Source: Dyella flava (GTDB lineage: Bacteria > Pseudomonadota > Gammaproteobacteria > Xanthomonadales > Rhodanobacteraceae). Taken from it: DNA of 64,000 nucleotides. The notes beneath the pieces were generated by a model that searched no databases, was not told where the DNA came from, and saw only the letters and a list, made by a program, of their open reading frames with translations. Of the stretch, positions 9,399 to 18,917 are shown one piece after another. The translations under genes were made by a program, and so were the position numbers. Positions within the stretch are counted from its first letter, which is position 1. Each line of letters opens with the position of its first letter. The stretch lies in NCBI RefSeq assembly GCF_016904955.1, contig NZ_JADIKE010000037.1, positions 372,001-436,000 of the forward strand, in the 5' to 3' direction.

Positions 9399-9442
9399 GA
9401 CTGCTTTCCCTTCTCCCTTTGAGAGAGAAAGCAGGGTGAGGG
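9399..9442. repeat. Degenerate copy of the GC-rich hairpin repeat
   Basis: CCCTTCTCCCTTTGAGAGAGAAAGCAGGGTGAGGG resembles the intergenic repeat at 2941-3002 but is shorter and mutated. It lies just after the dxs stop. Confidence 0.5.
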
Positions 9443-9564
9443 TGCCATCTTGCGCGCGTAGTGATTCAACGCACGCGGCGAGATGTCCCATCTCCATCCT
9501 CCCGGGGGGAGGAAGCAATGCCCCGAATTTTGCTGGTTAACATCAATAAGGAAGCGTTAGGCCC

Positions 9565-12165
9565 GTGACTGAGCTTATCGTCCGTTTTGTCCGATTCTGC
9601 CGGCGCTACGCCGTGCTGGTGGTGCTGTTCTACTTCGCCCTGGCGGGGTGCAGCATCTGGCTGGCCGCACATCGCCTGAGCGTGGACACCAACACCGACA
9701 ACCTGTTCGCCAAGACACTGCCGTGGCGTCAGGACGCGATGGCGTTCGACCGGGAATTCCCGCAGTTCAACAACCTGCTGGTGGCGGTGGTGCGCGGCGC
9801 GACACCGGAAGAATCCGACGAAACCGCGGCGCAGCTCGCCAAGGCGATGGCGGCCGACAAAAAGCATTTCATCGATGTCTCCCGGCCGGATGCCGATCCC
9901 TTCTTCCGCACCGAAGGCCTGCTGCTGCTCGATCCGAACGACCTGACCAAGCTGCTCAACTCGTTGATGAATGCGCAGCCGCTGCTGGGACCGCTGGCTG
10001 CCGATCCGTCGGCGCGCGGACTGTTGAACGGCGTGTCGCTGATGGCCGCCGGCGTGCGCATCCAGCATGCCGACCTGACCCCCTACAAGCCCGCGCTGGA
10101 TCAGCTGCGCAAGGTGCTCGACGATGCTGCGGATGGTCATCCTACACCGCTCTCCTGGCAGAACCTGCTGGGTTCGGATGTGACCCAGCAACCCGACAAT
10201 GTGCGCATCGTGCTGACCCATCCCGTGCTGGAAGAAGGCTCGCTGGAACCGGGACACGCCGCCACCAGGGCACTGGAACGCATTCGTGACAATCTGCCCG
10301 ACGTGAAAAGCGGCCGCGTGCGCATCGATTACACCGGCTCGGTCGCATTGGCTGACGTGCAGTTCGGCGCGCTCACCAAGGGCATCGTGTGGAGCACCCT
10401 CGGCAGCCTGCTGCTGCTGGCGCTGTGGCTGTACCTGGCGATGCGTTCGTTCCGCCGCATCGTTCCGATCCTGATCACCCTGCTGGTCGGCTTCGCCCTG
10501 ACGGTCGGTTTTGCCGCACTGGCGATCGGCACCTTGAACGTCATTTCGGTGGCGTTCGCCGTGCTGTTCATTGGCCTTGCCGTGGATTTCGGCATTCAGT
10601 ACGCGGTTCGCATGCGCGAAATGCGCATGCTCCATGCAGACATCATCACCGCCATCACCGAAGGCGCACGCGTATCCGGCACCCAGATTGCGGTGGCGGC
10701 GGCGGCCACGGCCTGTGGTTTTCTCGCGTTCTCACCGACCAGCTTCGTGGGTGTCGCCGAACTGGGCACCATCGCCGGCGTCGGCATGGGCATCGCGCTG
10801 GTCTGCACGCTGAGCCTGCTGCCGGCGCTGTTCAGCATGTTCAAACCGCAACGCCAGGGCGCCGAACTGTCGCTGTTCTTCGGCCCGAAGATGGACGTGG
10901 CCCTGCATCGCCATTACAAGCCGGTGCTTATCGTATTCGCCCTGCTGGGGGTGATCGGCCTGTATGCCGGGATCCGCATGCCATTCGATGCCAATCCGCT
11001 CAATACGCAGGATCCGCATTCCGAACCGATGCGCACACTGCGCAGCCTGGCGGATAACCCGATCACCAATCCGTTCAACATCAACATCATGGTGCCCAAC
11101 CTGGATGCCGCGCGCGTGCTCAGCGACAAGCTGTCGAAGCTGCCGGAAGTCTCCAGCGTGATCTCCGCGGCCACCTTCGTGCCCGCCGATCAGGCGGCAT
11201 CGCTGGATCAGCTCGACCAGGCCCAGGTATTGATGCTGCCGTCGCTGGATGTCGACCCTTCGGCTCCGCCGGTCACACCCGCGGCCTTGCGCGAGGCGAT
11301 TGCCGATACGCACGATGCGATCGTCCAGGCCAATCCAGAAATGCCCGCTGATTCGCCGCTGCGCGGCATCGACGTCGCGCTGCAAAAGCTCGCCAAGTCG
11401 CCGGATGATCGACTGATGGCGATGAATGCAGCGGTGAGCCGCTTCCTGCCCACCCAGCTGGCCAGCCTGCGTGACGCCCTTGATACCAAGCCCGTCACCT
11501 TGGCCACGCTGCCCGAGTCGATCAAGCGCGACTGGGTCAGTCCCAACGGCCAGGTGCGCATCCAGGTATCGCCCACGGTCAGCGAACAGGACACGCAGGG
11601 TCTGCGTCGTTTCGTCGAAGCCGTGCAGCGCATCGCGCCCGACGCGGGCGGTCCGGCCGTCACCACCATCGCCTCCGCCGACACCATCATGCATGCGTTC
11701 AAGCAAGCCGCCGTGCTGGCGATCATCGCGATTGCGGTCGTGTTGCTGGTAGTGATCCGCCGCCTGAGGGATACCGGCATCGTCTTGGTGACGCTCGGCA
11801 TGTCCGCGCTGCTCACCGCCCTGCTGGCGCGCATGCTCGGCATGGAGATCAATTACGCCAACATCATTTCGCTGCCGCTGCTTCTCGGTGTCGGCGTGTC
11901 GTTCAACGTGTACTTCGTGATGAACTGGCGCGAAGGCATGCGCCGCTTCATCAGTTCGGCCTCGGCGCGTGCGGTGCTGTTCTCGGCGCTGACCACCGGA
12001 ACCGCGTTCGGCTCCCTGGCACTGTCACACGATCTCGGCATGGCGAGCATGGGACGCATGCTGCTGATCAGCCTGGTGGCGGTATTGCTGGCCACTTTCG
12101 TGTTCCTGCCGGCGTTGCTGTATGCGATCAAGCCGCCGAAGCAGCTGAGCAACACAGGACACTAG
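9565..12165 (+). CDS. hpnN: MMPL/RND family transporter, HpnN-like (hopanoid-associated)
   Basis: The 866-residue inner-membrane protein has the RND plan: one N-terminal helix, a large periplasmic loop, a block of helices (about residues 270-430), a second short periplasmic loop after a helix near 455, and a final helix block (710-855). The charged IGLAVDFGIQYAVRMREMR segment is typical of MMPL proteins. Length and the loop features match HpnN, which moves hopanoids to the outer membrane. The GTG at 9565 is used, with an AAGGAAG site about 10 bases upstream. It follows dxs by 171 bases, supporting an isoprenoid link. No other hopanoid gene is in the window, so a generic RND exporter remains possible. 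Confidence 0.75.
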   Translation: MTELIVRFVRFCRRYAVLVVLFYFALAGCSIWLAAHRLSVDTNTDNLFAKTLPWRQDAMAFDREFPQFNNLLVAVVRGATPEESDETAAQLAKAMAADKKHFIDVSRPDADPFFRTEGLLLLDPNDLTKLLNSLMNAQPLLGPLAADPSARGLLNGVSLMAAGVRIQHADLTPYKPALDQLRKVLDDAADGHPTPLSWQNLLGSDVTQQPDNVRIVLTHPVLEEGSLEPGHAATRALERIRDNLPDVKSGRVRIDYTGSVALADVQFGALTKGIVWSTLGSLLLLALWLYLAMRSFRRIVPILITLLVGFALTVGFAALAIGTLNVISVAFAVLFIGLAVDFGIQYAVRMREMRMLHADIITAITEGARVSGTQIAVAAAATACGFLAFSPTSFVGVAELGTIAGVGMGIALVCTLSLLPALFSMFKPQRQGAELSLFFGPKMDVALHRHYKPVLIVFALLGVIGLYAGIRMPFDANPLNTQDPHSEPMRTLRSLADNPITNPFNINIMVPNLDAARVLSDKLSKLPEVSSVISAATFVPADQAASLDQLDQAQVLMLPSLDVDPSAPPVTPAALREAIADTHDAIVQANPEMPADSPLRGIDVALQKLAKSPDDRLMAMNAAVSRFLPTQLASLRDALDTKPVTLATLPESIKRDWVSPNGQVRIQVSPTVSEQDTQGLRRFVEAVQRIAPDAGGPAVTTIASADTIMHAFKQAAVLAIIAIAVVLLVVIRRLRDTGIVLVTLGMSALLTALLARMLGMEINYANIISLPLLLGVGVSFNVYFVMNWREGMRRFISSASARAVLFSALTTGTAFGSLALSHDLGMASMGRMLLISLVAVLLATFVFLPALLYAIKPPKQLSNTGH

Positions 12166-12169
12166 GGCC

Positions 12170-12420
12170 TTTCCCCCTCTCCCCTCCGGGGAGAGGGCTG
12201 GGGTGAGGGGCCAACCTCGCGCAGATGTCCCACCCAGGCCCGACTCAAAGTTAGCTCACCGCGAGATTGCACTCCTCACCTCAATCCCCGAATCAAGTCC
12301 GGGGCAGGCTCTCTCCCCGTAAGGGAGAGCAAGAAAAGCGTGCTGCGTTTCTTTGGAGGTTTATCGCAAGGCTGGCCCCTCACCTCGATCCTCTCCCCGG
12401 AGGGGAGAGGAGGAAAAGCG
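12170..12420. repeat. Cluster of three GC-rich intergenic hairpin repeats
   Basis: Three copies lie at about 12170-12210 (CTCTCCCCTCCGGGGAGAGG then CTGGGGTGAGGGG), 12273-12330 (reversed, with CCGGACTTGATTCGGGG-type arm) and 12378-12420 (CTCTCCCCGGAGGGGAGAG). They fill the gap between the convergent hpnN-like and TonB-receptor genes, a position where such hairpins often act as terminators or RNA-stability elements. Confidence 0.75.
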
Positions 12421-12461
12421 GGGCGCCCTGTTCCCTATCCCAAAAAGAAAAGTGCCGCCAT

Positions 12462-14801
12462 TCAGAACGGCACATTGAACGACACGCCTATGGTTCGCGG
12501 CGTGGACAACTGCACCAGCATCGGCCCGCCGATCGTCGCCAGGAAATTCACCGCCTCGTCATTCAAGGTGCCGATCGGAATCTGCTTGTTCAACACGTTG
12601 CGCACGTAGAAATCGATATTGGTGCCGTTGCGCAGGTTCACGCCGGTATTGATGTCGAGAAACATGAATCCCGGCAGGTAGAAATTCGGGTCGCTGTTGT
12701 CGCCCGAAAAACCCGCATTGCGATGGGTCGATGCCCGCACGTTGGCGCCTAGATACGCATCCGTCCCGGCCAGAATGAACTTGTACTTCCCGCTTAGCGT
12801 ACCGGCCCACTTGGCCGAATACGGCAGCGGCGCACCGGGCTGGATACCCAATTGCGGACTGCCGTTGTTGGTGTAGGCATCGGTGTAGGCCGAGGATGCG
12901 CCGAACTGCCAGGGGCCGTGCGAATAATTGGCCTCCATTTCTACGCCTTCCACACGTGCATCGCCCGCGTTCTGGATGATGGTGTTGCCCAGCGTATAGG
13001 TATACAGCTGCATGTGGTGCCATTCGATGTCGTAGCCATCGATACCCACATTCAATTGGCCGTCCAGATGGCTACTCTTGTAGCCAAGCTCGTAGCTCTC
13101 CAGATTATCGGAACCAAACGTGTCCCTGGCATTCGGATTGGGACCGAGCAAGGTGCTTTCGATGGGCGCTTGCAGACCACCCGGCCGGTAGCCGGTGGAG
13201 GCACGCATGTAATAACTGTCCTTGTCGGTGGGACGCCAGCTCAGGGTGATCATCTTGGTCACGTCATCGCTGAGCAGGTGCTCGCGGAACCCGCCCGGAC
13301 TACCCGCCACCGGACCTTCCTCGAAGTTGGACAAATGCTGCGAGTTGCCACTGGTACGCGCGCCGACCGTCAGATCGAGGGTCGAATCAACATGCCAGGT
13401 GAGATCGCCATAAGCCGCATACTCTTCGAAACCCGCATTGACGTTCTGCTGGATAAGGCTGGTCTGGCCCGGGGCAAACTTGTTGTCACCCTCCAGCACG
13501 TACTGTTCCCACACGTTCTCTCGGTTGAACCAGAGACCGCCAAGCCAATCGAAGTTCGGATTCTTGCGCGAGGTCAGGCGCATTTCCTGCGAAGTCTTGT
13601 GCACGGTGTATTGCGAATCGACGTAGAGCGAGCTGAGTTGCTGATCCACGCCGAGCACCGGACCAAGTTCGTTCAACAGCGCAAGGAACGAGTCGGGATA
13701 ATCCTGCACGCTGTGATTGACGAAGTTCTGATAGGAACTGATCCAATCCAGCGTACCCGCATCGAAGTCGTAGCCGGCATGGAAGGAATAAAGCTCCAGC
13801 GTCTGCGTAAATGGCTCGCGGTGATTGAGGCGTCGGTTATAGGGGCCGCCGGAAATGGGTTGTCCCTCCAGGTTGTAATCGGCCATCGACAAGCCATCCG
13901 CGTCGATCTTCTGCGCCATCGCCGTGGCGTTGAAGCTGAGCTTGTCGGTGGGATCGACTTCAAGCTGCACACGCGCTCCCTTGGTATGCGTGCGGTCATC
14001 GCCACCGGCCGGTGTTTCACCCACGGCCTGATAGACGCCGGTGACATGCTGATCCACCACCGCCACGCGCAGCGCCGCCTTGTCTTTCACCAGCGGGATA
14101 TTGAGCGATGCATGCTCGGTATAGCTGAAACCGCCGCGATTGGTGTTGGAAATATCCCCGCCCACGTTGCCGGAAAATCCGCTGGTATCCGGCTTGACCG
14201 TCACATATTTCACCAGGCCGCCCATCGAGCCTGCGCCATACAGCGTACCCTGCGGACCATACAGAAACTCGATGTGATCAAGATCGAGCAGGGCCGGATC
14301 GAACACGAACGTCGCAGCGGCCGCGTACACCGTGCTGCCACCGACCGGCACATCATCGATATAAACCGAAACCGTGGGGCTGGTCTGATTGCCGGTCGAC
14401 ACACCGCGCATGATCAGTTCGCCCTGGCCCGTTCCGCCTGCGCTGGCGAAGAACACGCCGGGTTGATAGGACACGTAATCGTTGAGATTCTTGGCGCCGA
14501 CCTGCTGCAACGATACCGCCGATACCGTATCCACATGCATGGGTACTTCGCGTTCCGGTTCACGACGGCGGTTTGCCGTCACCATCACCTCGCTAAGTGT
14601 CACTGCGGATTTTTTTGCAGCGGGCGTGGGTGGCGGCGAAGCTGGCGCATTCGTGGATGCCGCCGCTGCCGGCGCTGTTTGCGCCATGACAGCGGGTGCT
14701 GCGACAGGAAGCATCGCAGGAACCAGCAGCAGACGGATCAAGTACGGCAAACAACGCTGCACTGGCTGGCGACAAGCAACAACACGACGGCAGTAGCTCA
14801 T
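12462..14801 (-). CDS. TonB-dependent outer-membrane receptor
   Basis: A 779-residue receptor with a long signal region (hydrophobic core about 18-40, AQTA cleavage), an Ala/Pro-rich linker and a TonB-box-like start (LSEVMVTANRR, about 69-79). The plug domain follows (NLNDYVSYQPGV, IMRGVSTGNQTSPTVSVYIDDVPVG, the DLDHIEFLYGPQGTLYGAGSMGG signature) and then a 22-strand-type barrel ending in an aromatic residue (FNVPF). It imports a ligand across the outer membrane with TonB energy. The plug wording is of the kind seen in receptors for carbohydrates or aromatic compounds, but the ligand cannot be read from sequence. No regulator or sigma factor is adjacent. Confidence 0.93.
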   Translation of the reverse strand: MSYCRRVVACRQPVQRCLPYLIRLLLVPAMLPVAAPAVMAQTAPAAAASTNAPASPPPTPAAKKSAVTLSEVMVTANRRREPEREVPMHVDTVSAVSLQQVGAKNLNDYVSYQPGVFFASAGGTGQGELIMRGVSTGNQTSPTVSVYIDDVPVGGSTVYAAAATFVFDPALLDLDHIEFLYGPQGTLYGAGSMGGLVKYVTVKPDTSGFSGNVGGDISNTNRGGFSYTEHASLNIPLVKDKAALRVAVVDQHVTGVYQAVGETPAGGDDRTHTKGARVQLEVDPTDKLSFNATAMAQKIDADGLSMADYNLEGQPISGGPYNRRLNHREPFTQTLELYSFHAGYDFDAGTLDWISSYQNFVNHSVQDYPDSFLALLNELGPVLGVDQQLSSLYVDSQYTVHKTSQEMRLTSRKNPNFDWLGGLWFNRENVWEQYVLEGDNKFAPGQTSLIQQNVNAGFEEYAAYGDLTWHVDSTLDLTVGARTSGNSQHLSNFEEGPVAGSPGGFREHLLSDDVTKMITLSWRPTDKDSYYMRASTGYRPGGLQAPIESTLLGPNPNARDTFGSDNLESYELGYKSSHLDGQLNVGIDGYDIEWHHMQLYTYTLGNTIIQNAGDARVEGVEMEANYSHGPWQFGASSAYTDAYTNNGSPQLGIQPGAPLPYSAKWAGTLSGKYKFILAGTDAYLGANVRASTHRNAGFSGDNSDPNFYLPGFMFLDINTGVNLRNGTNIDFYVRNVLNKQIPIGTLNDEAVNFLATIGGPMLVQLSTPRTIGVSFNVPF

Positions 14802-14899
14802 GGCATGGGATCCGGGGCAGACCTTGTCGTTGTAGTAATGCCCGGATGCGCCGACTTAATCCGGGCTCCCTCAGTTGTGATTGCAGTCTACGCCGATGT

Positions 14900-15748
14900 T
14901 TATGGCGAATCACAATCCTTGCTGACTGACCAGCATCCCATGCTCACACGATCACGCTGTTCCAGATCACGCATCGTTGAAACCTTCGCGAAAGATGCGT
15001 TGCGCAGCAGCATGCAAACAGCATCACCCTGATTCCATCCGTGCTCGAACAACAGCCATCCTTCCGGTAAAAGATGCCGTCCTGCATCACGAATGATGCG
15101 GCGAATATCATTTAATCCATCTTCACCGGAAGCGAGCGCATTAATGGGTTCGAAACGCAAGTCGCCTTGATTCAAATGGGGATCGTGACTTTCGATATAC
15201 GGCGGATTGGACACGATCACATCAAAACATTGCTCGCCCAGCGGCGCCAACCAATCACCAAGCGCGAAGCTGACATTCCTGATGCTGTGACGCTCCGCGT
15301 TGCGCTGCGCTACCGCCAATGCTTCAGCGCTGGCATCGGTGGCGATGACATCTGCTCGCGGCCGCTCGCGTGCAATCGCCAGCGCAATGGCGCCGGTGCC
15401 GGTGCCTAGATCAAGCACCTTTACGGCCTTGTCGACGGGCAAGCGTTCCAGCGCCAGCTCCACCAGCAACTCGGTCTCCGGCCGAGGTATCAAGGTCGCC
15501 GGCGTCACTTCAAGATCGAGCGACCAGAAGCCGCGCCGGCCAGTGATGTAGGCAACCGGCTCGCCAGCCTCCCGCTGTTCAACCAGCACGGTATAAGCCG
15601 ATGCATGTTCGGCCGAAAGCGCATCATCCGCATGCGCGATCAACCAACTGCGTGACTTGCTCAGCGCGTATGCCAGCAATATCTCGGCATCGACACGATC
15701 ACCGAGCCGCTGTGTGGCGGTTAGCAAAGCCTCTCGTACCTTATGCAT
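14900..15748 (-). CDS. prmC: Peptide chain release factor N5-glutamine methyltransferase
   Basis: PrmC (HemK) methylates the Gln of the GGQ motif in release factors RF1/RF2 using SAM. The 282-residue protein shows the N-terminal helical substrate domain, the SAM site [16 protein letters not shown] and the catalytic NPPY motif ([10 protein letters not shown]). Length is normal. The usual partner prfA is not upstream here; instead a tiny open frame overlaps the start by 8 bases. Confidence 0.96.
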   Translation of the reverse strand: MHKVREALLTATQRLGDRVDAEILLAYALSKSRSWLIAHADDALSAEHASAYTVLVEQREAGEPVAYITGRRGFWSLDLEVTPATLIPRPETELLVELALERLPVDKAVKVLDLGTGTGAIALAIARERPRADVIATDASAEALAVAQRNAERHSIRNVSFALGDWLAPLGEQCFDVIVSNPPYIESHDPHLNQGDLRFEPINALASGEDGLNDIRRIIRDAGRHLLPEGWLLFEHGWNQGDAVCMLLRNASFAKVSTMRDLEQRDRVSMGCWSVSKDCDSP

Positions 15749-15845
15749 CGTGCGGCCTATCCGTAAGAGGCACTGGCGGCATGGCTTGTGCGAACAACGG
15801 CACGCGCATAAACAGCAGAACGAACATCCCTATCCATCGACGCAT
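15741..15845 (-). CDS. Small exported peptide overlapping prmC (34 residues)
   Basis: A 34-residue frame starts with [21 protein letters not shown], which looks like a signal peptide or single membrane helix, and leaves a short proline-rich tail. An AGGGGAGAG ribosome site lies 6 bases before the ATG, and the stop overlaps the prmC start, implying translational coupling. The longer frame reaching 15977 lacks a comparable start signal. It might encode a small secreted peptide or only serve to couple translation into prmC. Not recognised as a family. Confidence 0.4.
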   Translation of the reverse strand: MRRWIGMFVLLFMRVPLFAQAMPPVPLTDRPHDA

Positions 15846-15932
15846 GCGGCTCTCCCCTGGCGACGTTTCGTGCAGTTTAGATGGAATCGCAAGGCTGAAA
15901 AGGCCATGCCGACCGGCTGCACGACAGCGCAT

Positions 15933-15967
15933 AAAAAACGCCGGAGGGTTTGCACCTTCCGGCGTTT
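15933..15967 (-). terminator. Rho-independent terminator of the M1 aminopeptidase gene
   Basis: Read on the minus strand, AACGCCGGA pairs with TCCGGCGTT and is followed by six T. It lies about 20 bases after the aminopeptidase stop. Confidence 0.88.
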
Positions 15968-15986
15968 GCTTACCCATGGCTTGCGA

Positions 15987-18665
15987 TCAGATCTTTGCAG
16001 GGTCCTGCTTGGCCTTCAGCGCCGTGCACAACAGCGTTTGCTCGCGGGTTTGCGCCAGGCCGCGATCCGCACCCGCGATGTCCTTCAGACGGGGCTCGAA
16101 ATAGGCCTGCAGGCGATTGGCTTCGGCGGTGGAACATCCGCCACTTCCCACCAGCACCGGCAACACGCCGCTGGCGAAGCTGCCGGTACGCGCCAGGACC
16201 TGGGGATAGTGCGCGGTGAACCATTGCCACAGGCCATCACGGGTATGGGTGGTTTCCTGTCCACCGCGCAGGATCATGGCCATTTCACCGACCTTGACGT
16301 CCTTGCTCAAGGCGAAATCCCGCACCTGATCGGCCAGCGCCGGTTGTGCCACGCGGCTCAAGCCCATCAACATCGCATTGCGCAAATCCGGGCTGGTGGT
16401 TTGCGACAGTTCGGCGATCAAGGCATCGACGGCAGGTTTGCCGCGTTCCTGCGCAGCTACGGCAAGCGCGGCGCCGAGCAGATCCGGATTCGCAGCCGCC
16501 AGATTCAATCGGCCATCGGCTTTCTTCGCCAACGCGGCATCACCCTGCGCAAGCAGGGCGGCGCGCACGTCCGGCACCTTGAAATCGAGCGCAAGCGCAC
16601 TGGCAAGCTGGGTGCGCAACAGTACGTCGGCACTGGGCTCGCCGGGCTTGCGCTGGTACCCCAGCTGCTGCAGGCGCGGCAGATACGCCACTTTCACCCA
16701 ATCGACCACTTTGGCGCGCTGCGCATCCGTGACGGCTTCGTAGCGATAGATCCACTGCAGCGTTGCCAGCGGTGCCACGGCGACTTCAGCGGTGTTCACG
16801 CCGGTAAGCGGCTTCAATGCCGTCATCGCTTCGCCGGCATTCCATTCACCCTTGCGGAAGCCGGCATCGATACTGTCGGCGTAGGCCAGTTGTTCGCCAT
16901 TGCTCAACGCACTGACATGTTGCGTCAGATTCGCCCAGCCGGCTTTGTCCAGGCTGAAGCGGTAGTAGCCGCGAGCATCGGCATTGGGCATCACCCACGC
17001 CGAGGGAGCCGCGTCGGCAAGCGTCATGCTGTCGGTCTGCTTATCCAGCAACGTGCAGCTGACCTTGGTACCTGCCTGGCCCGCATAGCGCACGCAGAAC
17101 GGAATGCCCCAGACCCGATTGGCATCGCCGCTGCTGCCGAGCGGCAAATAACGGCTCTGGCTCAATTGCAGTTGGATCTTGCCGTCTTTCTGCTCGATCC
17201 TGGTCTGCACGTAAGGCACACCGCTCTGATCAAGAAAGCTGTTGAACGCGTGATTGAACGACGCACCCTGATGCGCGGCCGTTGCAATGGCGCCGACCAG
17301 ATCATCCGCCTTGGCGTTGCCGAACTTGTGCGCCTGGATGTACGCGCGCATGCCTTTCTGGAAGATATCTTCGCCGACATAGCCTTCGAACATGCCGATC
17401 ACGGCGGCGCCTTTCTGATAGGTAATACCGTCGAATGCCGTTTCGATATCGCCATTGCCAGTGATCGGCTGACGGATCTTGCGTGCGCTGGTCAGGCTGT
17501 CGTTCTGCATCGCCCGTTCGGCACCGCTGATACGGTCGAGATCGGCGCGGTATTCCGGATGCACCTTCATGGTGACTTTCTGCTGCATCCAGGTGGCGAA
17601 GGCTTCGTTGAGCCAGAGGTCGTCCCACCAGGCCAGCGTGACGGTATCGCCCGTCCACTGATGCGCGAGTTCATGCGCCGTCACATTGAACGAACCGCGC
17701 ACGTATTGTTCCGGCGAATCCGGATTGAGCAATAGCAGCCAGTCACGGAACGTCACCAGGCCCGGGTTTTCCATCGCGCCGGCGGAGAAATCCGGCGCAG
17801 CAAGCAAGTCCAGCTTGCCGAAGGGATAGCCGAAACCGTAGTAATTCTCCAACGTGTGGATGATGCTCGGTGTTTCACTCAGCACATGCTGCATGCGGTG
17901 TGCCTCGCCCGTCGCTGCAATACCCCGCAAGGGGATCGCCTCGCTGCGGTAATCATCCGGCGTGATATCCGGTCCCTTGGCGATATCCCACGGGCCGACG
18001 GCAAACGCCACCAGATAGGTGGGCAATGGCCGCGTCTGCGCAAACTTGAGTGTTTTCCAGCCGGCCCCGGCAGCCGTTTCGCTGATCTGCTGCGTATTGG
18101 CCACACCGACCAGATCGGACGGAATGGTCAGCGTGATGTCATACGGGGTCTTGAAGCCCGGCTCATCGAAACTCGGGAAAGCAAAGCGCGCACTGATCGG
18201 CTCCATCTGCGTCATCGCATAAGGCACGCCGGCGTGGCTCACTTTGTACAAGCCCTGCAGCTGCTGGTTGAAGGGCGCGGAATAATCGATGGTGAAGGTC
18301 AGCGCCTGTGGCTTGAGCGTGCTGCCGAAGTCGATGCGCGATACGCCTTCCTGCGGCGCCACCACCACGTATTTACCGTCATGGGTTGCGCCATCCGCCT
18401 CGGTGATCACCACCTTGCTGACGTTCAGATCGCTCCCATCCAGCCAGACGTGATCGGCTGCCGCCTTCAGATTGACCTTGATCGTCGTCGTGCCGGTGAA
18501 TTCGGTCTGCGCGGGATTAACCCGGAACGAAAGCTGATACGACTGCGGAACAGCCCAGCCCGGCAGCCTGCCGTGAGGCGCCTGATCATTGGGCGTGGCG
18601 GCAAAAGCCACGGCACAGCACGTTGCCAACGCGGTCAGGGCAACGGCAGGGATAAGACGATGCAT
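15987..18665 (-). CDS. Secreted M1 family zinc aminopeptidase
   Basis: The 892-residue product starts with a signal peptide (MHRLIPAVALTALATCCAVAFA), so the ATG at 18665 is chosen over a longer frame. It has the M1 exopeptidase motif GAMENPG and the zinc site HELAHQW with the third ligand Glu in LWLNEAFATW. An N-terminal beta domain and a C-terminal ERAP1-like helical domain (from about residue 560) complete the usual architecture. It removes N-terminal residues from peptides, here in the periplasm or outside. It is divergently oriented to oxyR. The fold and chemistry are certain; the natural peptides are not known. Confidence 0.94.
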   Translation of the reverse strand: MHRLIPAVALTALATCCAVAFAATPNDQAPHGRLPGWAVPQSYQLSFRVNPAQTEFTGTTTIKVNLKAAADHVWLDGSDLNVSKVVITEADGATHDGKYVVVAPQEGVSRIDFGSTLKPQALTFTIDYSAPFNQQLQGLYKVSHAGVPYAMTQMEPISARFAFPSFDEPGFKTPYDITLTIPSDLVGVANTQQISETAAGAGWKTLKFAQTRPLPTYLVAFAVGPWDIAKGPDITPDDYRSEAIPLRGIAATGEAHRMQHVLSETPSIIHTLENYYGFGYPFGKLDLLAAPDFSAGAMENPGLVTFRDWLLLLNPDSPEQYVRGSFNVTAHELAHQWTGDTVTLAWWDDLWLNEAFATWMQQKVTMKVHPEYRADLDRISGAERAMQNDSLTSARKIRQPITGNGDIETAFDGITYQKGAAVIGMFEGYVGEDIFQKGMRAYIQAHKFGNAKADDLVGAIATAAHQGASFNHAFNSFLDQSGVPYVQTRIEQKDGKIQLQLSQSRYLPLGSSGDANRVWGIPFCVRYAGQAGTKVSCTLLDKQTDSMTLADAAPSAWVMPNADARGYYRFSLDKAGWANLTQHVSALSNGEQLAYADSIDAGFRKGEWNAGEAMTALKPLTGVNTAEVAVAPLATLQWIYRYEAVTDAQRAKVVDWVKVAYLPRLQQLGYQRKPGEPSADVLLRTQLASALALDFKVPDVRAALLAQGDAALAKKADGRLNLAAANPDLLGAALAVAAQERGKPAVDALIAELSQTTSPDLRNAMLMGLSRVAQPALADQVRDFALSKDVKVGEMAMILRGGQETTHTRDGLWQWFTAHYPQVLARTGSFASGVLPVLVGSGGCSTAEANRLQAYFEPRLKDIAGADRGLAQTREQTLLCTALKAKQDPAKI

Positions 18666-18784
18666 AACGAGCCTCGCTGACGGTCTTAAAACGTTCAACG
18701 GTAGCCGGAACAGCGTATCCACCCCAATGCCATAAGGCATGGCCCTCTCCGGGCCACTCCGTGCCCGGCCCCTTCCCTGCGGCA

Positions 18785-18812
18785 AAAAAGCCCGGCGATC
18801 GCCAGGCTTTTT
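18785..18812. terminator. Terminator-like hairpin between divergent genes
   Basis: AAAAAGCC and GGCTTTTT flank a short inner stem (CGGCGATCGCCA), giving a hairpin with A- and T-tracts. It sits upstream of both the aminopeptidase and oxyR, where a terminator is not expected. Confidence 0.5.
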
Positions 18813-18840
18813 GCCGGACTACCCGCACCCGCCACTTGCA

Positions 18841-18868
18841 TTGTCAAAATTGATCACTAACATAATAT
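18841..18868 (+). promoter_or_regulatory. Candidate sigma-70 promoter of oxyR
   Basis: TTGTCA (18841-18846), a 16-base spacer and TAATAT (18863-18868) stand about 50 bases before the oxyR ATG in a markedly AT-rich patch. Confidence 0.5.
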
Positions 18869-18917
18869 TCATAGGAATCCTCTATTATTTGAGAAACGCC
18901 CTTTCTTCAGGAGAGCC

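Noticed and set aside
12852..15032. 726-residue plus-strand frame opposite the TonB receptor
   Set aside because: The receptor has clear plug and barrel motifs; this frame has none.
15657..17735. 692-residue plus-strand frame opposite the aminopeptidase
   Set aside because: Composition is a shadow of the M1 gene, which has intact zinc and exopeptidase motifs.
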